In this document: in pieces, positions 20,933 to 31,418 of the stretch
Layout: every line of letters begins with the position of its first letter
Position numbering within the stretch: position 1 is the first letter of the stretch
NCBI RefSeq assembly: GCF_030272615.1
Contig: NC_081413.1
Location: 188,322,669 to 188,386,668, forward strand
DNA length: 64,000 bases
DNA from: Cryptomeria japonica
Taxonomy: Eukaryota > Streptophyta > Pinopsida > Cupressales > Cupressaceae
Direction of reading: 5' to 3'
The notes under the pieces: model-generated
What the model was told of the DNA's origin: nothing
The model's input: only the letters and a program-made list of their open reading frames with translations
Databases searched by the model: none
Program-made: the position numbers and the translations under genes

Positions 20933-22680
20933 TGTTGTCACAAAAGTTTGCACCCATGCTGAGCTATCAACTCAACAACCTCATGAAACATGGAAACAAC
21001 CCCGAAGTGTGGGACCTTGCGCAATGTAGTTGAATCTTCGAAGAAGGTTGACTTCCTTCTCAATCCAAGTGCAGGTCTTGAACCAACTCAACACTCCAAA
21101 TTCTACTTCTAAACCCATCCAAATAACTTGCAGAGGAAAAGGGAAGAAGGAAATGCTAAAATGGAAGGAGGCGATGCACCAAGATAAGAGATGTTTCTCT
21201 CCCCACCTAGATTTGACACAAAGAACCAATCGAAATACCCAGGAGATGCACAAACTTCAATTTCATGAATGACCCCAAATGCATGTATGGAGGTTAGAAT
21301 TTGCTGAATGTCAAAAGGGGAGAAGGTTTCCCACAAGTCACACCGAGAAACAAGTTAACACAACATATACGTGAAAGAAAGCCACAAAACATACACTTAC
21401 AATGAAGGTAAGACAACATACACAACATACATCAGTTGAAGGAAGGCAAGAATGATAATTTTAATTCATTCTCAGGCCAATGGCCAAACTTACAGTTGCG
21501 GAAATGCAAGAAAATATACCAATCTTCAAGAGAAGTGAAAGAGCAAAGAGTAGCTCAAGCCAGTAGGAAGAGAACCCTTTAAGATGAGGTCTAACAACCT
21601 ATATGTAGCAAACTGGTCGTAGAGGAGAAACCAATGGTCAAGGAGAGGAAGCCTTGACCCTGGCGTGATCAGAGGAAAGTCAGTCAGGGACAACAGGGAG
21701 GTGCACAGACCTGACATGGTTTGCATGCAAGCAACCTAGCCGTACCCTGACAAGGCAATCCTAAGAAGAAAAATACTTCTAGAAGGTGGATTGTCTGACA
21801 TTCCAAAGTCAGGTTAGGCAAACCTGACATGAATGCCATCAAGTAACCATAAATAAGCATGGCCTTGGACTCCACTTGATGGCAGTTTTGCAAAGATCAT
21901 TAAATGTGCCCCTGTAGCTCCATGAATGAAAGTAGACAAGTTGTAGGAGTTGGTAGAGCATCAAGAGCCTTGAGTGTTGATCACACCATCTGGAAGTGTA
22001 GATGTCAGTAGAGATCAGATGTCCGACCTTGTTGCAAGGGTAGAAGAAATGGGAACCTTTGGGATTCCGGGATTCCGGGTTCAAAGAAGGAAATGGGCTT
22101 GAGAACTGGGAATCTCGGGATTCCAGGTTCAAGGAAGGAAAAAGGCTTGAGAACTGGTAATTTTGGGATTTCGAGTTAAAGGAAGGAAAAAGGCTTGAGA
22201 ACTGGGAATTTCAAGATTCCAGGTTCAAGGAAGGAAAAAGGCTTGAGAATTGGGAATTTCGGGATTCTGGGTTCAAGGAAGGAAAAAGGCTTGAGAATTG
22301 GGAATTTTGGGATTCCGGGTTCGAGGAAGGAAAAAGGCTTGAGAACTTGAAATTTCGGGATTTCAGGTTCAAGGAAGGAAAAAGGCTGGAGAACTTCCGC
22401 ATCTTGACAAGACAACACTTAAACATTTCATGATTCCATTGGTTTTGTCCTTGATCAAATGGGGCAGCGCTGGTCCATGGAGCATATCTCTTACTAGTTC
22501 TCACTGATGGACCAAGGATGTCATAAAATGACAACAGCGCCCAAACCAGGCTCTTACTACCAGCTACATAACCTAGAAATATGCCACTCAAAACAACAAA
22601 TACTAGAATGGCACCATCCAACATTATTAACAATTGCTTCACCATACTTCTCCCATGAGTTGTAGCGTTCTACTCCAAGC
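20933..22680 (-). mobile_element. gypsy-1 5' LTR (right boundary uncertain)
   Basis: The LTR 3' end is fixed by ...TGACAACA at 20933 next to the primer-binding region. The LTR extends to the right for roughly 1.7 kb. Its 5' end could not be fixed because the partner LTR is not in the window. It contains the 48-bp minisatellite at 22078-22395. LINE-derived sequence begins by about 22800. Confidence 0.5.
22078..22395 (-). repeat. 48-bp minisatellite, seven units
   Basis: Seven units repeat with an exact 48-bp step (GCTTGAGAA at 22097, 22145, 22193, 22241, 22289, 22337; variant at 22385). The consensus is GGTTCAAGGAAGGAAAAAGG, then CTTGAGAACTGGGAATTTCG, then GGATTCC. Because 48 is a multiple of three, all frames stay open across it, giving a spurious repetitive peptide on the minus strand. 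Confidence 0.9.
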
Positions 22681-22799
22681 ACTTCAACCACCTCACTTCC
22701 GTATATAAACTTATCATAATCACTGTTGACCACATTTAATATTTAATGTAGTTAATCCGTCTCAATTAAGGTGGCAAGATTAATCCAATCATTTATATC

Positions 22800-23237
22800 C
22801 ATAATTTCTACCAAAGTGAAGTTTTGAAGCAAAGTCCATTGTTTAGCCATGTAATCTACCACACTATTTTGGACTCTATAGCAATGAGAGATCTTGAAAG
22901 AGATAAATTTTGATCTCCACTTTTTGACTTCCTCTAATATTGCATTTAGCTTCTAATTTGGATAATGCCCTTTTATTGCTGCATTAATGATTATCGATGA
23001 GTTCTCTATCACTTCCATTTCCCGAAAACCAGCCACATATGTAACTTTAAGACTTGCAAGCAATGCTACCCATTTTGTGTGATTATTTGTTTGATCCTTC
23101 AAATAGATAGAACGGCGCAACATAAAGCCTCCAGTACAATCATGTAAGACATATCCAACCCCAGCCTTACTTGGATTTCTTTTGGATGCCCCATCAAAAC
23201 TCATTTTCACCTTCCCACCAGGCCTCAACCATCTCAA
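22800..23237 (-). pseudogene. LINE RNase H domain
   Basis: The minus-strand reading gives WLRPGGKVKMSFDGASKRNP, KAGVGYVLHDCTGGF and a later KWRSKFISFKISHCYRVQNS followed by VVDYMAKQW. This is the RNase H found at the C-terminus of plant L1-type LINE ORF2 (W.KxNFDGA.KGNPG and the H..RE.N..AD motifs). A frameshift/stop separates the two halves. Together with the zinc-finger remnant at 24158-24320 it marks a 5'-truncated LINE on the minus strand. Confidence 0.8.
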
Positions 23238-24157
23238 TTCTTTTCTACATTCTTTTTATTCACCCTTGAATGGGAGGGTGCATTTCTTTATTTTAGCCTT
23301 AGGACATTATAGGGAATGATTGAAACTCCTCTCTATACCTCGACTCAAAAAGCAAGTAAATTTAACATTTTCAAATGTTGTGTTACTTGTTTTGAAGAAA
23401 TGTAACTTAGGTTGCGTCAAGGGAAGAAATTTATGCCAATTGAAGTGTCGTCCTAAGCTGAATAGGGAATTGTCTTTCATTAATGTTTTACATCATCTCT
23501 TCCACAAGAAGTTATTTGCAGACATTTTAATCATGTATTATAAAGTTTTGCAGCTATCCTGTATCATACACATCTTCCCCTAGAATATAACCTTGAATAG
23601 AGGGTACATAAATAAAATTAGTGAGGGTTTCTTTGAGTTTCAAGGATAATGAAATAATTCCTGGATTGTAGGGGTGGCTGGGGGATGACCATTAAATAAT
23701 ATAAATAGAATATTTGAATTTTAAAATATGAATAACTTATAACTAAATAAAATTGATTGAGTTAAAGTTTATAATACGTAAATTTAGTTGAAGTTGATAT
23801 CCAAAAAATGTTGGGTTCTTTGCTAAATGCTGAAAACATAGGTTTATGTAAGATTGGCTGATCATCCTCAAAACAATAAGATGTTTCCTGGGTTTGTGTA
23901 ATATCGATTTTTATTGTTTTAATTTTCCTTTTTTCACTTAAAAAATGTGTCTGGATTAATCAGGGATGGTAGGCTGTCCCCAAAGTACAAGAATAAAAGG
24001 GCATGTCGCCACATCAAAAGAAAATGAATAAAGGGATAGCGGAAGGTGGGGGAGATATTGTCCTTGAAATGTCAAGACCCTTAGGGACGTGTCCCCTTGG
24101 ACCACTTTAAATAGTTGAAATTAGATTGAAACAACACTGAAAAAACCCACCCTTCAA
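23238..24157 (-). other. Decayed LINE interior, no gene seen
   Basis: The stretch lies between the LINE zinc-finger and RNase H remnants. The open frame on the plus strand at 23320-23583 has no recognisable motif. It is AT-rich with many stops on both strands. Confidence 0.4.
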
Positions 24158-24320
24158 TACATTTCAAAAAGACATGCTGAATAGACTCTTCTTTCCAATA
24201 TAAAATGCAATAAGATTTTGATCAGCCAGCCCTAAAGAGATTTCTTAATTTTCAATCCTTGTTGAAGCACCAACCATCCCAAGACTTTGTCTATGAACGA
24301 AAACTTTCTCCAATTTTGAG
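24158..24320 (-). pseudogene. LINE zinc-binding (zf-RVT) remnant
   Basis: The minus strand reads GWLVLQQGLKIKKSL, a stop, then after a frame change YWKEESIQHVFLKC. This corresponds to the helical and ExxxHxxxxC part of the zf-RVT domain that follows LINE reverse transcriptase. It ends at the insertion point of element C (24325). Confidence 0.6.
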
Positions 24321-25184
24321 GACGTGTTATGGGTGTTTTGTGACCACACCAACACAAAGTAAAAATGCCAAATACACTTTATCCTCTCTTGAACAAAGAC
24401 TCCTCGCGTGCTAAGATTGCAAAAGAGTTCACTGAGGCGACTCCAAGTTTTCTACTGCGTACATGAGACTTAATGTTGGATGTAAGCTCTTTTGGCTGAT
24501 GTATGTTGGTAATCTAAGGGGGACTTACACTTTTGTTGTTCTTCACTTCTCTTGATGCTATGGCTGGAACTTCATCATCGGATATTATAGGATTGTGATG
24601 CTTCTTCCTTGAATGGACTTAATTGGAACTGGAAAAAAAGACAAAAGGAAAAGGTTAAGAAGTTCTAATCTACTCCTAGGGACAATGAGGGTAATGGATC
24701 ATGCTCCAATGGACGAATTCCCCATAACCAAGTCCTGCTTTGCCATGCTCAACAACAACACGAGAATTGGTGCAATCTTCTAGGGATTATGCAGAGAGTT
24801 TTCATATCACAATGAACACCATCATAACGAACAATGTGCATTCCATGATAGAAGTTAAGCATCCATATTAAAAAAACGCTCAGGCTAACTTTATACTGCA
24901 AATAGAAATCATCTAAGTGCAAAAAGTATGAACCATTGAAATTCATCAAACATTGTCACATTCTCCATTAACATCAATGCACTTCTAACAATTTGAGAAG
25001 TTGAAGGAACGTCATGCAACAAGCTAAAATAAACATGAATCCACTTTGTCTTCAATGAAATCAAATTTTATTTCTCCAAGTCTTACAACAATGTCTTCTC
25101 CTTCTCCTACTCTATTTCTACTCTAAAGAGAAAGAGCTCTCTATTTCTAAAGAGCTATCTAATTATTACAAATAAGAAGACATG

Positions 25185-25276
25185 GGCCTTTTATAGAGAT
25201 CCTTCCACAAATGGACAACCAAGATTGATTTGCAATCAAGGGCCAAGATTACAAGATGGAACCCTAATTAGGGTTT
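25185..25276 (-). promoter_or_regulatory. Telobox and TATA box of element C
   Basis: ACCCTAATTAGGGTTT (25261-25276) and, on the minus strand, ATCTCTATAAAAGGCCC (25200-25185). The order and spacing are as in A, B and D. Confidence 0.55.
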
Positions 25277-25410
25277 CAAAGTAAATGACCACCTTTTATG
25301 CAAAAAAGAACTAGAGTAAAAAACCAATAACTGAGTGTGAACTAAGCATCAAACAACTCTTTATCTAGAAATAAGTGTCCCTTATCTCTCTCTTTGTTGG
25401 CAAATTCAAT

Positions 25411-25917
25411 TTACCTAGACATCATTATCTCAAGTTCATCTACAGAGATACTTGGAGTAGTCTCATGCTTGTACTCCACGATTGTTGTATCCTTTTCACA
25501 TTGACTAAGAATCTTCTCCCATGCTGGCTTGAGTTCCTGAATCTTGTTCATGAAACTAATGAATAAGGAAATGTCATCCAAGCGACTCCCCGAGAAAGAA
25601 CTCATGTCCTTGAAAACGTATTCCTTGACCTTGCTCTTCAAATTATCTGTGGTCATTTCCTTATCTCCCATTTCTTGTGCAAACAATTTCTCCATTGAGG
25701 AGAGGATTTCCATCTAAATTTCTTTTTGTATCCTCCTTAGCCGGGCTGATTCTTCATTTGACTTCTTAAAGGCTTGTTTTCCTAATATCACTATGCAATA
25801 CCATCCAGAGAAGTCATATACTTCCTTTTCCCTAATCACCCCTCCTTTCCACATACTTGGGTTTGGGAATTCACCTTCTTGGAATGGATTGGACTCTCCT
25901 ATCGAAGATTCTGTCAT
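25411..25917 (-). pseudogene. Short ORF of element C with the family C-terminus
   Basis: Two consecutive minus-strand stretches in the same frame (25917-25714, 67 residues; 25713-25411, 100 residues) are separated by a stop. The end (SLFISFMNKIQELKPAWEKI and PSISVDELEIMM) matches the C-termini of the A and B ORFs (PSISMEELDF; PSTEIEEIV). The N-terminal piece (MTESSIGESNPFQEGEF, then VYDFSGWYCIVILG) does not obviously match B. So C carries either an internally deleted ORF or a shorter variant that shares only the C-terminal module. The function is unknown. Confidence 0.55.
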
Positions 25918-25979
25918 TCTTGAAATCTTTCACAGTTGAACTTTCTGACCTTTGATTTTGAATTTTCGAAGGAAATTCT

Positions 25980-26943
25980 TCTTTCTACATTTGCACTTGA
26001 ACTTTGATCTTTGAAGTGAACCTTGGGGTCTGGGACTAGATTGCCTCGAAGCCTGAATGTTTGGAGTTTGAATGTCCCCCTCGATGTTTAGAAATGGAAT
26101 TCTTCCTCCATGAACTTCTTGAGATTGGATTTCTTCTTGAACTTGTATGTCATAAATTGGATCTGGTCATCTTGGACCTCCATGCCCCTTGATGTCTTGA
26201 TGTTTTATCATTATCTGACATTTTGGAGATGGGTGCATTTGGAGCTTGGAGAAGGAATTTCTCCATAGTCAAATTTTTGAGTTTCCATTTTTGAGGAATC
26301 CTTGAGCGCATATCAATCTTGGAGGAGGATTTGTCAACACTTAGCAAAATTTATCATTTCTTCCCTTCTTGGAGATAGGCGCATTTGGAGCTTGGGGAAG
26401 GAATTTTCCTTGGTGAAATTTCATCCTTTCTTGCCATCATGAAGTTGGGTATATTTAGGAAGTCCTGAAGGATTTTCCATACCTTAGTAAAAATTTCAGA
26501 TTTCCATGACCTGAGGAATGCTTGGGCGCATTTTGGACTTGAAGGAGGAATTCTCTAATACTTAACCATTTTTTCACTTTTCAAGAATTTTGTCCTGAAG
26601 GAGGGAATTTCCAACACTTGGCCAATTTTTCATTGTTTACAAGAATTTTGTTCTGAAGGAAGGAATTTCCAACATAGCCAATTTTTCATTGTTTCCAAGA
26701 CTTCATGAATGCTTGGGTGCACTTGGAGGGGAAGAAGGAATTTTCCCATAGACAAATTTTTACCATTTCCAAGACTTGGACGCCTTTGGAGCGGCAAAGA
26801 AGGATTTTTTGTCCTCACGGAAAATTCATCCTCGGAGTGGATTTTCCACTCTTGGGTGGAGTTTTGGGTTGGAGGAGGATTTTCAATTTTTGCCAAATTT
26901 CTTCTTCGTTGAGAATTTTCCACTCTTGTGGTGGAGTTTTGGG
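25980..26943 (-). repeat. GAAGGAATTTTCC-type motif array of element C, part 1
   Basis: The plus strand shows recurrent GAAGGAGGAATTCTCC, GAAGGAATTTTCC and GGAGGAGGATTTTCAATTTT followed by CACTTAGCCAAATTTTTCA, at intervals of roughly 60-100 bp. GGAATTTTCC-like cores are weakly palindromic. Toward the right the unit becomes about 80 bp (GGTGGAGTTTTGGG..GAGGAGGATTTTC..CACTCTTG). The TRIM at 26944 interrupts the array inside this unit, and the array resumes at 31559. Confidence 0.7.
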
Positions 26944-27078
26944 TGTTGAGACATGGACCAGCTAGAACTCGAACCTAGGACCTTCCATACGTTGCTGGAG
27001 TGCTCTACCACTGAGCTACTGGCCCCTCTTGGATCAGTCTATCGTCGGTCCGAGTGTGGCTTATTTCCAACACCAACA
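26944..27078 (-). repeat. TRIM 3' LTR
   Basis: 135 bp; on the plus strand TGTTGAGACATGG...CCAACACCAACA, so TG...CA ends with TGTTG/CAACA inverted termini. It contains the tRNA-like segment 26955-27025. Confidence 0.9.
26955..27025 (-). other. tRNA-like sequence in TRIM 3' LTR
   Basis: A 71-nt tRNA-like fold on the minus strand. The acceptor stem GGGCCAG pairs with CTGGTCC (one G-T). The D arm GCTCAGTGGTAGAGC contains an A box (TAGCTCAGTGG), and the T arm CTAGGTTCGAGTTCTAG contains a B box. The anticodon arm is irregular (8-nt loop, one mismatch), so no anticodon is assigned and decoding is unlikely. Both internal RNA polymerase III promoter boxes look intact. Confidence 0.75.
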
Positions 27079-27089
27079 CCCCCCCTTAA
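27079..27089 (-). other. TRIM polypurine tract
   Basis: On the minus strand AAGGGGGGG directly precedes the 3' LTR start TGTTGG. This would prime plus-strand DNA synthesis in reverse transcription. Confidence 0.8.
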
Positions 27090-27649
27090 GCCACACCTCT
27101 CGTGTGCTTGGGGCTCTGTTGACGTGTATTTTGTACACCATCAAACACAAAATAAAATACCCAAGGGTACCTTATCCTCTCTTGAGTAAAGCTTCTGAAT
27201 GCTGAAGATATCGCGAAAAGGATCAATCAGGATGACTTCAAGGTTCTTCGTTGTAGGATCTCTATGTGTGGATAAGCTCTCTGTGGTATGATGTGATTTG
27301 CTGGAATCACAAGGGGACTTACATTTGATGATTGAACGTCTGATCTGCTTTGAATATTGCTGGAACACAGGATATTACTGCCTTAGATTTGGAAAAAAAG
27401 GAAAAAAAGACGAGGGCGAGGAAAGGATCTAATCCTAATACTAAGAATGTAGGAGCAATGAATGATCTTAGATAAAATTCTAACTAAGTCTTGTTTTGAC
27501 ATCCCAGGACCATCTCCACAAGGTTAGTGCGATCTTTGAAGGAAAGCTTTATGATGTTCAAATCATCACTGCAGGCATAGACACCATCAGGTTGATGCAT
27601 ATCAATGAAGAAGCGACAATTGAAGTTAAGCTTAAGCTGAATGATTCCA

Positions 27650-27700
27650 ATTGACTACACAAGGCAAGTCTGGAATCAACAAATTGCTAGTAGTATGGAT
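27650..27700 (-). other. Conserved 3' block of element D
   Basis: ACACAAGGCAAGTC and ATCAACAAATTGCTAGTAG correspond to the blocks at 3725-3777 (A) and 18239-18286 (B). Confidence 0.5.
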
Positions 27701-27971
27701 ATGCGAATTTCACCATCAATCAAGCACATTTCTTCCACTCATCTAATAACATGAAATCAAATATGAGAAGTATAAAGACCATGCAAATTGTCGAATCGAC
27801 CCATAAATTTCACCATTTCTTCAATGAAGTTACAAGTCTTTTACAACATCTTGGCAACAATCTTTGCCTTCTCTCTCTACTCTACTCTAATTGCTATTCT
27901 ATCAATTGACTAATTCACTATCTAACTACTCTCTAACTGCTTCCAACTGCCTTTACAAATGAAATGCTAGG

Positions 27972-28062
27972 GCTTATATAGTGCCCTCAATACAATTCGA
28001 TGGCTTAGATCAATTCGAGATCAATGGCCAAGATTTTACAATGAAAACCCTAATTAGGGTTT
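27972..28062 (-). promoter_or_regulatory. Telobox palindrome and second TATA box of element D
   Basis: AAACCCTAATTAGGGTTT (28045-28062) is identical to the 18-bp palindrome of B. On the minus strand GGCACTATATAAGCCC (27986-27972) follows. Same order as in A, B and C. Confidence 0.6.
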
Positions 28063-28441
28063 GTTACAACCATTACATAACATTTAATGCTTGACCAATG
28101 ATAAAATTATATTGCTTGGACACATGTCCTCTCTGGAAAATTCCACCAATGGATAGCTGGGGTAGGTACATCGAAGTTTGTGCCACCTTCCATAAGTTAG
28201 GTACATTGAATCTGGACACGCTGAGGTGGACCTATCTGACTGCAGAAGTGATGACTAGGATGCCACCTCATTTGACACTTGGTTGATACCCAATTTGGTA
28301 ACGTTGAGAAGTTAACCTTAATTAATTTCTCTGAAACTATCTGCTTCTTCAACGAACCCCTTTGGTCTGACTTCTTTTGTCTCTGATGTGCAAGATGATG
28401 ATGTACCTCGCCTTGGAATACTGGATTGGAAAAGGTTGCCC

Positions 28442-28579
28442 TTATCCTGATGATGTTTGATCGAAGAAGGTCGTCCTTGTTGATGCTAGACTGGAGGAGG
28501 TCGCCCTTATCCTCGCTTGATCTTCTTGGAGGAGACCGTCCTTCCGACTTGTAGATCCTTCGAGCTTGGGAGTCGCCAT
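28442..28579 (-). pseudogene. Truncated N-terminus of the family ORF (element D)
   Basis: ATG at 28579 gives MATPKLEGSTSRKDGLLQED, matching the start of the B protein (MATPKAGASTSR...KEDQ). After about 45 codons a stop is met (28444-28442), and the remainder of the 1073-codon ORF is absent: the telobox follows within about 400 bp. The deletion removed nearly all the coding region but left both promoters and the hairpin array. Confidence 0.75.
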
Positions 28580-29055
28580 CTTGATACCTACACAAAATAT
28601 TAAAGTTAGTTTTTTGAGCATCAAACCTCAAAGCATGAAATTTAAGACCTTTCAAAGGTAAAACTTAAGATATTAATTTGAAAAAAGTCATGCTAAATCA
28701 AGAATTACACATTTTCAAATTAATAATGAAATGGAATTTGGATCTTTAAGACTTAGATTTTACAGAATTGCAATGGGATCACAATAAGTCTTGAATGAGA
28801 TCTTCAAAAAAGTAAATCTTCATACCTTCCCTTGAGTACTTAAGTACAAAACTTTGAAAAAAATGATGAGAGAAGACTGGATTTTGATGGACAAGCTTAG
28901 ATTATAGTCCTCCCTTGGATGAGTCACGCCTCCTCTAGCTTCAAAAGAATTTCACCTTCCACAAGCAAGAAATTCGCCTCTCCAATAGCCTTCAAGATGA
29001 ATTTCGCCCTTAAAGGAATGATTGAATGATTTGAAATGTGAAGCAACACTCCTCA

Positions 29056-29070
29056 ATATATAGAGCGCTC
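29056..29070 (-). promoter_or_regulatory. TATA box upstream of the element D ORF start
   Basis: Minus strand GAGCGCTCTATATATT, matching GAGAGCGCTATATATA of B at 14083-14098. About 480 bp before the ATG. Confidence 0.55.
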
Positions 29071-29410
29071 ACCTTCCACTTACCCATGAGGCCGACTTGT
29101 CAAAATAGGCCTAAAAATAAATAAAATTGCAAAAAGGAGAGGCTGACTTGATAAAATAATAAAAATAAGTCCTCAAGCACTCCATTTTTAATTTTGATTT
29201 CACAAAATTAATTTTAAATGCCTTTATAATAAAAATTCGATTTTTTTTTGAGGCTCAAAATTAATTTATTAAATGCCAATGCGCCTTTATTAAATGCCAA
29301 TTTAATTTAATTTTTATTTTAAATATTTCGAAGTTGGCAATTTTGGCATCTAATTCGATTTTAGAGGATATCAACGTTGAAATAAGGTAAAAATAAAGAA
29401 TGCCAATAAC

Positions 29411-30995
29411 TTCGCTCTGGTCCCTTGGAGAGGGACAGGAGCGAACTTGCAATCTAAACCTTGTATTCTTCATTTTTTATCGCCAAAACTTCATCTAGGC
29501 ATCCAAAATGGCACTTTCAATTGGAGTCTTGAATTTAATTCGCTTGATTTCTAGGAGGAAAGTGCCTTTAGGATTTTTTTTCGCCCTGGACCCTTGGAGA
29601 GGGACAAGAGCGATTTTTCACTTTGGTCTTGATCCTTCACCTTTTATTTGTCGATTCTCGTTGTGGGGTAAGCGATGATCCCCTTCATTCATTCTATGCA
29701 TGCTTAACTTGTTTTTTGCAAGGCTAAATGAGTGTTCCAAGGATTTTCGCCCTGGTCCCTTAGTGAAGGATAGGAGCGACTTTTGCATTTGGCCTAGGAT
29801 CATCAAGTTTTTGGAGGTAAATCTTTGTTCACCATGCTTTAGAAGACCCTTCCAATCTTGCTCAATCTTTCCTTAGCATAATCTTGGAGAGAACTTGTTG
29901 ATTTTATAAAAATCGCCTTGGTCCTTTGGAGAGGGATAGGAGCGCTTTGAGTCCATTGCACAAATTCATGATCACATTAATCTTCAAATTACTCTCCAGG
30001 CGTAGAATATCACATTTCACTACTCCTTGAGTCTTGGTAACAAAAATATCATTTCAAAATGCAAGGTAAATGGGCATATTTGGAGATTTCGCCCTGGTCC
30101 CTTGGTGAGGGACAGGAGCGCTTTTCCCAATTGTCATCAAAATTTGCAACTCTTGCATCTCAATTCCACCTCGAAGCATTTTAAACATTATTTCAAACTT
30201 GCGCCTTGGCCTAGATTTGTTCAAATTTGGAGAGAAAAGCTAGATAATATGTTTTTCGCCTTGGTCCCTTGGTGAGGGACAGGAGCGCTTTTTGTAAATT
30301 CAAGTTTGTCTGTCCTTTGCTAACCTTCCAAATTATCTTCAATGGGCTAATCATGTCTTCTTCCATTCATTTCGATCACAACACTTGCCTTGTCTTTGCA
30401 AGAAATTTACACTTTTAGAAAATCGCTCTGGACCCTTGGAGAGGGACAGGAGCACCTTTTTACTTCATGGTATATTTCCTTGTCTTTTAAACCCTCAATC
30501 GTGTCTAAGGCATAAAACATCATTCGTCCTTCCCATCCAAGTCAAGTTTTGCCATAAAATCTCAAACAAAGAGAAACTTGAAAAAACGCCATGGTCCTTC
30601 AGTGAGGGACAGGAGCGCTTTTTGTCATCTAGGCCAAAGTGCTTCATCCTTCATCTCGAAATTCTTGGCTAAGGAAGATATCATCTTGTTATACGCCATG
30701 AATAAGAGTTCAAGCCCAAGAAAGGTTTAAAAATGTGTATATAAAGAAAATCGCTCTGGTCCTTCAGAGAGGGACAGGAGCGAAATTACCCTTCTAGGCA
30801 AAACTCCATCATTTCATTGTCTTTAATCAAATCTGGATGCTCTATCACGTTCATTTCATCCTCCACCATGCCTTTGATGTTCCAATTTGACCAAACAAGG
30901 TCAGGAATGACTCAAATAAGCTTTTTCGCCTTGGACCCTTGGTGAGGGACGGGAGCGAAATTTGCTCTGGATCCTCGGTGAAGGACAGGAGCGAA
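29411..30995 (-). repeat. 166-bp-period hairpin array in element D
   Basis: Eleven hairpins (on the plus strand TCGCCCTGGTCCCTTGG...AGGGACAGGAGCGA) start at 29412, 29581, 29747, 29913, 30089, 30256, 30423, 30586, 30751, 30926 and 30962. Nine of the ten steps are 163-176 bp. The core is the reverse complement of the B core and just as conserved, whereas linkers differ from each other and from those of B. The last pair is only 36 bp apart. Confidence 0.92.
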
Positions 30996-31347
30996 ATTTG
31001 ACTTTTGAACTCTCCATCAGGATAATTTTATGGAATATAACATTTAAGTATAAGTGACTTATACTTTAAGTTATATTCCATATATACTTTCAGGATGTTT
31101 GAGAGTGGTTTCAGACCTCCAGGAGCTATATTGCAAAATCTAGTTTTTTGAGGTTTTTTAGTTTCCAGACTTAGTCAAATTTCAGGATTAGGACATTCCA
31201 GACTTAGCCAAATTTCAGGATCAAGACATCACTCAAGCCGGACTTGCTATCCATGTGATCCCCTTGGCGACACTCAAAATGCAAAGGCTAACGGACAAAA
31301 CCTTAAAAAAACTGAAAAACAAACCCTAGAAAGCAAAAAGCAGGGGT

Positions 31348-31364
31348 CCCCATTTGCAATGGGG
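31348..31364. other. 5' terminal palindrome of element D
   Basis: CCCCATTTGCAATGGGG, same as in element A, 24-40 bp from the 5' end. Confidence 0.8.
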
Positions 31365-31400
31365 CGATGTGTGAAAACGTCACAACAGGCTCCTAGCCTA

Positions 31401-31418
31401 GACCTGGCTCTGATACCA
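31401..31418 (-). other. TRIM primer-binding site
   Basis: Minus strand TGGTATCAGAGCCAGGTC starts at the first base after the 5' LTR. This is the classic plant copia/TRIM site complementary to initiator Met tRNA. Confidence 0.9.

Larger units (their letters stand above)
27117..31387 (-). mobile_element. Element D: family copy nested in the TRIM
   Basis: On the minus strand it starts TGTTGTGACG at 31387 and ends CACGTCAACA at 27117. It is flanked by perfect GGCTC duplications (27112-27116 and 31388-31392). Length 4271 bp. It has the terminal palindrome (31348-31364), an 11-unit hairpin array of the same type as B, a TATA box (29056-29070), only the first ~45 codons of the ORF, then a telobox, a second TATA and the shared 3' end. 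It is therefore an internally deleted relative of B and the youngest insertion of this stack. Confidence 0.85.

Noticed and set aside
22211-22645. Minus-strand frame with repeated FSSLFPSLNPESRNSQ
   Set aside because: It is the 48-bp minisatellite read through; the period is a multiple of three, so all frames stay open.
26955-27025. Functional nuclear tRNA gene
   Set aside because: The anticodon arm has an 8-nt loop and a mismatch in both copies, and the segment lies inside LTRs with a primer site and polypurine tract; it is better seen as a tRNA-derived LTR module.
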